Of a stretch of 64,000 nt of DNA, positions 56,431 to 64,000 are shown piece by piece. Position numbers and translations under genes: made by a program. Each line of letters begins with the position of its first letter. The stretch's first letter is position 1. The stretch lies in NCBI GenBank assembly GCA_034359265.1, contig CP136890.1, forward strand, positions 34,390,501-34,454,500. The letters run 5' to 3'. The stretch comes from Canna indica (Eukaryota; Streptophyta; Magnoliopsida; Zingiberales; Cannaceae). The notes under the pieces were generated by a model. That model worked only from the letters and a program-made list of their open reading frames with translations. It was not told where the DNA came from and made no database searches.

Positions 56431-57750
56431 GATGTGCTCAAAATGGATCGAGGCTAATCTCGTCGGGTTCATAATTGACGAATTACTTGTAGTGTCTGGT
56501 TTGACTTGAGTATGGTTCATGAGTGTGGGCGCTTCTTGCTTAATCCAATCGGACCCAAAGTGCTAGTCCAATCGACATCCCTCGAGCTTGGTCGGAGTCC
56601 AAGGACTTCGTGTCAAGCTCTAATAGTGCGTCGGCTCCTGACTTCGTTTTGGTAGATGAACATCGGCTGGGTTCCTTGGCTAATGCACTGAATAGGAGAC
56701 TTCAGTGATAATCGGTGTTGCCGCTTTGTGACTCTTCGGTTTTCATAGTAAATGTGGCAATTTCGAAGAGGAAAAGAGCGTCTTTTCATGTGAACCGTCT
56801 ACGCAGTCATTAATCGTGACAGAAGGTAATTATGACCGAAGATATAATTGTCAATTTTTCAAGGCATTCGAGTGTCCTACTGTTGGTTGACAGGCGTGGC
56901 CCCGTTAGTGGGGAAATGGTGAACGAACGTTAGAGGGCGGCCCTTCTTGAGTCTATAAAAGCCTCGTGCCTTCTTCATTTTCTGCATGTATGAATTTAGG
57001 CATGGAGTAGGTGGTATTGAAAACTTATGTTCCTCCAGGGATCAACCCTAGGCTGGTAGTGAGTAAATCAGAGATCATCGTGGGTTCGCACCACTAGGCT
57101 TAAGAGGAGGGTAGGAGACAGCTTGTAGTAGGTAGCAGCATATTTGCGGGTACCTACTGTAGTTGGACTATGGTAGGTTTGCACCGCTGGGCTTACACTG
57201 CCTTTTGCCCGAGCGTTTGTGAATCTTCTTATTCCGTCTCAATGTTGGTCCTTCCTCTTCCTTCCGCCATCGACACTTCCCTGTATTCTACATGGAGTTC
57301 AGCTAGATCTGGTGGCTAGGATTTCCGTCTTTGAGTCCTCAACCTCCTACTTTTTGGGAGGCATGTAGCTTTATCTGGAGAAGATTTTCATTGTCGAATC
57401 TCCCTCCTTTTTCGATGGCGGCTCTTTAACGTTGCATTTTCGGAATGTTTTTCTCCAGTAGTCGTTTTGTGCTTTCATAGCTTGTTTCTTTTTTGTACAC
57501 CTCCCTTAATGGGTCTATGAATGTATTTTCCCCCTTGTAGGGCTTTATGAATAAAAATATATTTCTACATTTGTGGTGACTTTATCTTCTATTTTTGTTG
57601 AGTTGTTCAGCTTTCTCTTGGCCTGTATATCGGACATCGTTGATGTTGAATAGTTGAATGATTTTATCAAAGTTGAGCATGAATTCCTACCAAAAAGGAG
57701 TTAAGGCTAGGGTTACATGTTTGATAGTTGTCAGTTCTCTTTGAAGGTGT
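56431..57750. other. Non-coding stretch beside the Tat-type element
   Basis: No gene is seen. A TATAAAAG word at 56952 followed by CCTCGTGCC, and AATAAAA near 57550, would suit a plus-strand promoter and poly(A) site, possibly of an LTR. I could not find a matching second copy in the window, so the edges and owner stay open. Confidence 0.35.
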
Positions 57751-57759
57751 TCGAATTTG

Positions 57760-58350
57760 GGGAAAAAGGTGTTGAGGCCAAGAGTAGTGGCGTTGAGGCT
57801 GAGGACCAGACTCGGTGAAAACCGAGCTCGTGAGGAGCGCGCTTCGGGTCATTGAGGGCACGACAGTCTTCGATGGCACTAAGGTCGAGGACCAAACTCA
57901 GTGAAAACCAAGCTTGTGAGGAGCACACTACGGGTCGTTAAGGGCACAGGACCCAAGTCTTCGATGGCGCTGAGGCCGAGGACCAAACTCGATGAAAATT
58001 GAGCTTTTGAGGAGTGCGCTTTGGATTGTTGAGGGAGCGAGGCCCAAGTCTTCGATGGCGTTGAGGTCGACGATCAGACTCGGCAAAAACTAATCTCGCG
58101 AGGAGCGCACTTTGGGTCGTTGAGGGCGCAGGGCCCAAGTCTTCGATGGCGCTGAGGCTGAGGACCAGACTCGATGAAAACCAAGCTTGTGAGGAGTGTG
58201 CTTCGGGTTGTTGAGGGCGCGGGGCCCAAGTCTTTGATGGCATTGAAGTCGAGGACCAGACTCAGTGAAAACTGAGCTCCCAAGAGGCGCACTTCAATTC
58301 GTTGAGAGCATTGGAGCTCGTTTAGTGGCACTGATGGCCGAGGACCACGC
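57760..58350 (-). repeat. 91-bp tandem array, seven units
   Basis: GAGGACCAGACTC-like words recur at 57801, 57887, 57978, 58069, 58160, 58251 and 58340, spaced 86, 91, 91, 91, 91 and 89. Units share CGATGGCGCTGAGG and GTGAGGAGCGCGCTTCGGG. Open frames here on the minus strand (57667-58331) follow from the repeat and are not genes. Arrays like this are known from the 3' non-coding part of Tat/Ogre-type elements. Confidence 0.9.
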
Positions 58351-58660
58351 TCGAGGTTGAGGAGGATTGATGTGCTGGCAGGATGGGAGCTACCACGTTG
58401 TCCGACAGTGTGCCTGTCGCGGGATCGTGAAGGTTTCTCTATTACGTGCTAGGAGATAAATGTAAACAATTTGGACACGGAGAAATGTGCAAAAAAAGGT
58501 GAGCAATATTATTAAATAACTATTAAACGATGATACATTGAGTCCCACCGAATGATGTACTCGACCTGCACGTGGTGGTGCCTCGTTAAAACCTTTTAGA
58601 GGGAAAACCCTGTGGGAGAAAACCGCAACAAAGGAAAAAGAGTACACCATCCATTTGTGG
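58351..58660 (-). other. 3' non-coding part of Tat-type element
   Basis: Holds CCTCGTTAAAACCTTT and AGGGAAAACCC-like words that I associate with plant Tat/Retand-type retrotransposon 3' regions. This is recalled family wording, not a search result. No gene is seen. Confidence 0.45.
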
Positions 58661-59520
58661 TTTAAGGGAGAATGCTTAGTTATAGTAGGCCCGTAAAGAG
58701 GCCGAGTTCATGTTCGTGGGAGTTCTCATCCGGAGAGTTCAGCAATTTTGTAAGTGTCTTTTCCGACGTCTTTGGTGACTCTGTAGGGGACTTCCCACTT
58801 CAGGGCACGATTCCCCTCCTCGATTGGCTTTCTTTGGAGTTCGTTCTTCCTTAGTACCGGATCTCCCTCTTTGAAGTTTCTTGGTTTGACATGCTTGTTG
58901 TATTTCCGAGCCATTTTGAGTTTCATAACTTCCTCTCTAATTTTGGCGAGTCCTCATTCTTCCTCGATGAGGTCAAGCTCGGCCTGTCGGGTTTCTTAAC
59001 TGTTTTGCTCGTTGAAGGTTGTCCTGCGGAGGCTGCGCTCTGCGATCTCGACGGGGATCATGACATCTTCTCCGTAGACGAGCCTATAGGGAGTTTCCTG
59101 AGTGGATAACTGAGCAGTTGTGTTGTAGCCCCATAGCACCTCAGGAAGCTCTTTGTCCTAGTGCCCCTTGACTTGGTCAAGCTTCTTTCTGAGTCCTACT
59201 AAGATGACCTTGTTGGTTGCTTCGGAGAGGCCATTGGTTTGCGGATGCTCTACTGAGGAGAAAAGTTGTTGGATGTTAGGTCCGAGCAGAATTCTCTCAA
59301 TCACATATCTATAAGCTGTATGCCATTGTCACTCATGAGCTCGCGAGGTATGCCATACCTACAGATGTTTTTTTTTAATACAAACTTCTTGACCTTCTCG
59401 GTCGCAATCGAGGCTAGGGCTTCGGCCTCTATCGATTTGGTGAAGTAGTTGATCGCCACTATTAAATATTTGACTTGTCATGGTGCCGGAGGAAACAAGC
59501 CAAGGAGTTCGATGCCCTAC
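58661..59520 (-). pseudogene. Integrase fragment of a Tat-type Ty3/gypsy element
   Basis: The minus strand from 59520 reads QVKYLIVAINYFTKSIEAEA, ASIATEKVKKFV, RYGIPRELMSDNGIQL, LVYGEDVMIPVEI (near 59070) and, at 58926-58726, ARKYNKHVKPRNFKEGDPVL and KWEVPYRVTKDVGKDTYKIA. This is the integrase core and C-terminal domain typical of Tat/Athila-type plant elements. DYFTKW-type Asp is changed to Asn, and SDNG is present. Stops and a frameshift interrupt it. Copia element A cuts it at 59521, so the rest lies outside the window. Confidence 0.82.
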
Positions 59521-60456
59521 TGTTGGCCTAAGGTTTTCAATCTTGGTCTTAATCTCAGTTTTGATGATAACAAACATGGAACTAATGTTTTCATAGAGAA
59601 ATATTTTCAGGTTCCATCTCGATTAACGCGTGACGTTCTCGATCAAAAATATCAAAAAAATCGGTGAATCAAAAGGACGTTGGTCGACGTGCTCAGATTC
59701 GTCGGGAAGAATAGAGCTTAGGTTTAGGCTGTCTACAATGATTGTATTAATCCTCATTATGATGCAAATATTCTTAGGGCATGAACCTAATCGATTGCCA
59801 AGAGTTTCCAAGTCATAAACAATATTTCGGATGAGATGTTGTAACATCCCGAAATAGCCCAGAATATCCCGGATGAACATTTTGGAATAGCCCGGAACAT
59901 CCCGGATGAACATTATGGAATAGCTCAAAAATTGTCCAAAATTTCCAAAATGCCTCCAATGGCTCTATTTTGAATTTCTACCTGTTGAGCTTGTTGGAAA
60001 CCGAGCCCTTACCCTTGGGATCTCTATATAAGACCCGAAACTTACCTTCCAAGCCATCTAACACTTCATGAGACATCTTTTGACATCCAAGAGTTTTCAT
60101 TGAGTCAATCTTTGTGCAAAACCCTAGCTTTGAGCTTCTACCATCTTGATTGATCCCTCAATCTTGAGTTTCATCATTAAAGGCAACAAGAGGAAGCTAG
60201 GATCTTCTATTGGAGCTAAGTATTTTTGTTGTTGTATTTTGTAGCTCATTTTACTTGTATTTTTGGTGTTTATTTCGTTGTTACTCAAGTGTGTAAGATC
60301 TAGTGTGTAAATCTTGAGTTTGGTGGTTGCCTTGGTGTAGAGGCATAAGTCCACCAAGGTGTACTTAGTTTGCTAGGACTACTTCTTGTTGTCCTTTAGG
60401 GTTTGAGGTGGGAGAGTGCTCTCGATGAGAAGGCGGAGACATCCGGGTGTGGAAGT
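59521..60456 (+). repeat. Copia-type LTR, element A, 5' part
   Basis: Starts TGTTGGCCTAAGGTTTTCAA after CCTAC and runs until element B interrupts it at 60457. Contains an array of AACATCCCGGATGAACATT words (59835-59930) and a TATATAAG box at 60025-60032. Same LTR group as B and C. Confidence 0.82.
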
Positions 60457-61724
60457 TGTTGGCGTAAGGTTTTCAACCTTGGTCACCATCTTGATTTTGA
60501 TGATAACAAATTTATTCTAATGGGTTTATCAAGCGTCTGATCTTAGGTTGGGCGATTGATACACCCACGAAGTTTGTCGAAAAATCACGGAGGAATTGAA
60601 ATTGAGTCAAACGCTAGGTTTAGGCTTAGAATCAAGTGTAATATATTCCTAGGGTATGAACCTAATCAATTACCAAGAGTTTCCAAGTAACAAACAACAT
60701 TCCGGATGGAATATTGTAACATCCCAGAATATCCCGGATGTGATATTATAACATTCTGGAATATCCCGAAACATCTCGAATTATCCCGGAACATCTCGAA
60801 ACATCCCGGATGGACATTTCGGAATAGCCCGGAACATCCCAAATGGACATTCCGTAATAGCCTAGAGCATTCTAAAACATCCCGAAACATCCCGGATGGA
60901 CATTCCGGAATAGCCCAGAAAGGAATAGTACTTTCCAGGTTAAACTATCCAGAATTCCCAAAATGCCCCAAATGACTCTATTTTGAATTTCCACCCATCA
61001 AGCTTGTTGGAAATCGAGCTCCTACCTTTGGGATCTCTATATAAGGTCGTAAACTTGCCTTCCTTTGCCCTTAACCATTCATTGAGTCTATCCTAGAATA
61101 TTTGAGCCTAAAAGAGTTTATCTAAAGTCTTAATCTTCACTTCCACACTCTCAATCTCTCCTCACTTCATCAAGTATTGCTTTCAACCGAGAAATCCATA
61201 CTTGAGGCCTTGAAGTGCTAGGAGGAGCATTATTGGAGCTTCATCAAGGTTGTTTTATATTTAAGCTCCATTAATCTTGTTATTCAATTGTTTTGCATCG
61301 AATTTGAGTGTAGCTTGCAATGTGTGCGTGTAAACACCTTGGTGTCTAGTAGATTGTTATTTTGCTAGAGAATAGATGTTGAGGCCCACCTCTAGGGTTG
61401 AGGGATAAGTCCTCATTGTATTCTTAAAAAAATATTCAATCTATAAAGTGTTAAGGTTAGAAATCCTTTGTGATGAGCTAAGGTAGTAGAGTAGGCGGGA
61501 TTGACCGAACCATTATATATTTCTTGTTTGCATTGCTATTTTTATTGCTTAATTCAATTCTTACTCGTGCTCAATTTAATTGTGATTGCATCTAGTTAGA
61601 CTTAAGATCAAAAAATTTGAATTGACTAGTTAAGTTGATTAAAATCGGAAAAGAATTGAGTTGAACTTAAAAGTAGCTTATACACTATTCAACCCCCCAT
61701 TCTAGTGTGAACATTCTTCCAACA
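60457..61724 (+). repeat. Copia-type LTR, element B
   Basis: 1268 bp, from TGTTGGCGTAAGG to CTTCCAACA, followed two bases later by the primer site TGGTATCAGAGC (61727-61738). An array of ATCCCGGA/TCCGGAAT-like words is at 60705-60920 and a TATA box at 61039-61046. Confidence 0.9.
60705..60925 (+). repeat. CCCGGA-type repeat array in LTR B
   Basis: About ten copies of words like GGAACATCCCGGATGGACAT lie ~115 bases upstream of the LTR TATA box. The same words are present in fewer copies in LTR A. Confidence 0.8.
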
Positions 61725-61726
61725 TT

Positions 61727-61738
61727 TGGTATCAGAGC
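61727..61738 (+). other. Primer binding site of copia element B
   Basis: TGGTATCAGAGC, an exact match to the plant initiator tRNA-Met primer site. Confidence 0.92.
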
Positions 61739-61777
61739 AAGATTGTAGGCTTAGGTTTAACCATCTATCCTACACTT

Positions 61778-61950
61778 ATGGCTTCAAATATCACACTAAG
61801 TCAAGAGACTTCAACTCATGCACCTCCTCTTTTTGATGGGAACAATTATGCTTATAGGAAAACTAGGATGAGCATTTTCTTGCAATCCCTAGGATTAGAT
61901 GCTTGGAGAAATTTCATGTAGATTATAAACTACCCTCCAAGAGCATGGAT
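61778..61950 (+). pseudogene. gag start of copia element B, cut by element C
   Basis: ATG at 61778 opens MASNITLSQETSTHAPPLFD, then GNNYAYRKTRMSIFLQSLGL and a TAG at 61918. This is the usual start of plant copia Gag, where a F-DG-NY/F-W-RM motif is typical. Element C is inserted 30 bases later, so only about 57 codons are present here. Confidence 0.8.
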
Positions 61951-63373
61951 TGTTGGCTTTAGGTTTTCAACCTTGGTCTTAATCTCGACTTTGATGACAA
62001 CAAATATGGAACTAATATTTCATTGAGAAATCTTTCAGGTTCCATATCGATTATTGTTCGATGTCCTCGATCAGATAAATCGGAAGAAATCAGAAAATCG
62101 GAAGGACATTGATCGTCGTCCTCGGGTTCGTTGCGAAAATTTCTCGAAGCTCGACGAGTGCACCAAAGTCGCATTGGACGAGTTCAAAGATCAAATGAAA
62201 AGCTCTCCAAGTTGAGGCTCATTGAAAGCCGGAACTCGGAAACGAAGTGCGGAAGAAGAAGGCTGAAGAAATCAAATTCAGCCTAGGTTCGATCGACCGG
62301 GCGATCGACCGAATAGGGTTAGAAAATTAAATGGCAGTAGCCATCTCGGTCAATCGGTCGGTCGATCGAAGGATGCCGCAAAGCGACAGTAGCTACTTCG
62401 GTCGATCGGGCGGTCGACCGACTGAAGCCAAAAATTGGCAGTACCTTCATCGATCGATCGATCGGTTGACCGAACTACAGATAGCTGAAGATGCAACTTG
62501 CATCGGTCGACCAGGCGATCAATCGGATTGCGGGAATGTAGTTTTGCATCTGGGTAGTCGACCCGTCGGTCGACTAAACAGAGAGAATAGACAGCGGTCG
62601 ATCGGTTGGTCAACCGGCCAATTGATCGAGCGACTGTAACGGCTAGATTTTAGCCCGTTGAGCTGTTGTTCCTTTGAGAGGTTATATATATCATTCATAT
62701 AACTCATTTAACCTACCTCTCTCACTCTTACAAATTTTATTGAGCAATTAAAAGGAAGTTTTGAGCCTTCAAAAGATTAATTGCTTGCGCTCGGTTCTTC
62801 CGCCAACAAATACTTCAAGCGCACACTTTGCTTCAACTCGGGATTTAATTCAAGATCTACTTCTTGGCGAGTTGAAGGCGTGAAGGCTTGGGAAAAGAGC
62901 TGTGATTTCTATTTCTATTTTTAAGCTCTTTTTGATTGTATTTGAAGATTTATTTCAAAGTTGGTTTTTATCTATAATTGCTTGCTAGGTGTGCTAGAGG
63001 AAACACTTAGGGTTATGCTTTGTAGATTTGTGTTTTGCCTAGGTGAATAGGTTTGAGGAGTTCTCAAAGAGGTGAGAATTGTGTCCTTAGTTGTATTCAA
63101 AGGGAAACACAAGTTCTATAAAATAGTTGGTTAGAAATTCTTGGTGTGGAGCCAAGGTAGTGGAGTAGGCAGTTGGTCGAACCACTATAAATTCTTGTGT
63201 TTGCATTGATTAATTGATTGTGTTGATTGCTTTATTATTTCTCACTTTCGCATCTAATTACACAATCATAAATTGCCTAAGTAGCTTGAGAAATTGATTA
63301 AAATCGAATTTAGACAAATTGATTTAGTAAACACACTATTCATCCCCCCTCTAGTATTGCCATTGCTCCATCA
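61951..63373 (+). repeat. Copia-type LTR, element C
   Basis: 1423 bp, from TGTTGGCTTTAGG to GCTCCATCA, preceded by TGGAT in element B gag. A palindromic-site array at 62287-62635 lies just upstream of a TATATATA box (62683-62690). The solo LTR at 47065-48518 is a close relative. Confidence 0.92.
62287..62635 (+). repeat. Palindromic-site array in LTR C
   Basis: About seven sites of paired words such as CGATCGACCG and CGGTCGATCG, 40-60 bases apart, ending ~50 bases before the TATA box. The open frames at 62331-62639 and 62350-62613 are by-products of the repeat. Confidence 0.82.
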
Positions 63374-63375
63374 TT

Positions 63376-63387
63376 TGGTATCAGAGC
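63376..63387 (+). other. Primer binding site of copia element C
   Basis: TGGTATCAGAGC, exact initiator tRNA-Met type site two bases after the LTR. Confidence 0.92.
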
Positions 63388-63440
63388 GGGTCGTAGATTG
63401 TGATTTCACCATCTCTTCTACAATTTGTCTCAATCTTGAA

Positions 63441-64000
63441 ATGGCTCTAGAGTCGGCAGCGTCTTCACCTCCTAGGTTCGATGAATCGAACTTTGGTCTT
63501 TGGAAGTCTAGAATGTATACCTACTTAAAGACTAGAGGTTTTGATGTTTATAACATGATTAAATTAGAATACATTGAACCTAAGGTTGACATGCATGATT
63601 GGAGTGAACATGATAAGAGAATATTTCAATTTAAAGAAGATACTATGTATAGTATTTTTTGTACCTTACCTAATAGCATCCTTGAAAAACTCATGCATTG
63701 CACTTCGGCTTTTGATATGTGAGCAACATTAAATATATTATATGATTATGCTAAAACCGAAGAGCTTAATACCTTCATTGAGGGTGGTGATGACAATGGT
63801 CATCCCCCTAGTACTAACCTCGGTTTTGATTATCTTAGTGCTTCTAGTAAAAAAAACAAATGAAAAAACCGAAAAAGAAAGGTGATATGCTACTTGTGCA
63901 AGGAAAAGGGGCACATTAAGAGGAATTGTCCTTTATCAAAGAAGAATACCAAAAGGAGGACAAGTGCTTCAACATCCACCTCCAAATCACAAGAAACATC
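63441..64000 (+). pseudogene. gag of copia element C, continuing out of the window
   Basis: ATG at 63441 opens MALESAASSPPRFDESNFGL, then WKSRMYTYLKTRGFDVYNMI. This is the copia Gag N-terminal region. A TGA at 63720 replaces a Trp codon (DM-stop-ATLNILYDYAKTEELN). A second TGA lies near 63862, after SSKKNK. The zinc knuckle CYLCKEKGHIKRNC is in the same frame at 63879-63920, with all four ligands present. Outside the two stops the frame is open to the window end, so this is a fairly young copy. Confidence 0.88.

Noticed and set aside
57667..58331. Repeated minus-strand open frames with SSQAWFSLSLVL-like wording
   Set aside because: They are translations of the 91-bp tandem repeat, which is not a multiple of three, so frames change from unit to unit.
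58726..59520. Endogenous pararetrovirus as source of the integrase/RT-like wording
   Set aside because: Pararetroviruses lack integrase. The wording is a Tat-type Ty3/gypsy integrase, and no movement or coat protein region is seen.
62331..62639. 102-codon open frame with RSVDR repeats
   Set aside because: It is a translation of the palindromic-site array in LTR C; related arrays on other LTRs do not keep the frame.

Overview
This window is plant nuclear DNA, almost certainly from a flowering plant. It is a gene-poor block of transposable elements inserted into one another. The evidence is plant-type families: Ty3/gypsy elements of Tekay/Del type primed by initiator tRNA-Met, Ty1/copia gag-pol elements, a Tat-type integrase, a plant L1-like LINE with an RNase H domain, and CACTA (En/Spm) elements encoding TNP2-like and Ptta/En-Spm proteins. 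I found no intact host gene. The only possible host coding material is a decayed coiled-coil segment near 12.3-13.3 kb and a GC-rich exon-like segment near 13.5-13.9 kb. The species cannot be told from the sequence.

Layout, left to right. 1-10118: a Tekay-type element (+) with a left LTR cut by the window edge, decayed gag-pol and a complete right LTR. 10119-14014 and 37652-38453: the two visible parts of one degenerate CACTA-like element. Into it a LINE (- strand, 14015-37636) inserted, flanked by a 15-bp target duplication. The LINE holds a Tekay solo LTR (16995-19686) and a 14.7-kb CACTA element (21854-36558, transposase on -). That CACTA holds a second, 7.1-kb CACTA (22945-30013, transposase on +) inside its own second gene.

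38489-42066: a Harbinger-like TIR element containing a copia-type solo LTR with an internal tandem duplication. 42536-44119: a small hAT-like element containing a ~1-kb non-autonomous CACTA. 45040-56430: an inverted sister copy of that small CACTA, split by a full Tekay-like element (-, 45764-56230). The left LTR of that element in turn carries a copia-type solo LTR. 56431-59520: the 3' part of a Tat-type gypsy element (-) with a 91-bp tandem array. It is cut at 59521 by copia element A, which is cut at 60457 by B, which is cut at 61951 by C. C runs out of the window.

Most insertion edges are supported by target duplications I could read directly: CTT, CCT, AAA, GATTT, TAA, a 15-mer, and near-matches of 5 and 8 bp. 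The coding regions are mostly broken, often by stops at codons that cytosine deamination can turn into stops.

The structure that ordinary TE annotation does not explain is in the non-coding parts. (1) The Tekay LTRs carry a row of about seven ~33-bp hairpins whose stems differ from unit to unit but stay paired, inside what looks like an LTR-borne leader intron. (2) The copia LTRs carry arrays of palindromic sites just upstream of their TATA boxes, and one solo LTR has duplicated the whole array-plus-promoter unit. (3) Both large CACTA elements have a ~185-bp hairpin about 60 bp upstream of the transposase start.
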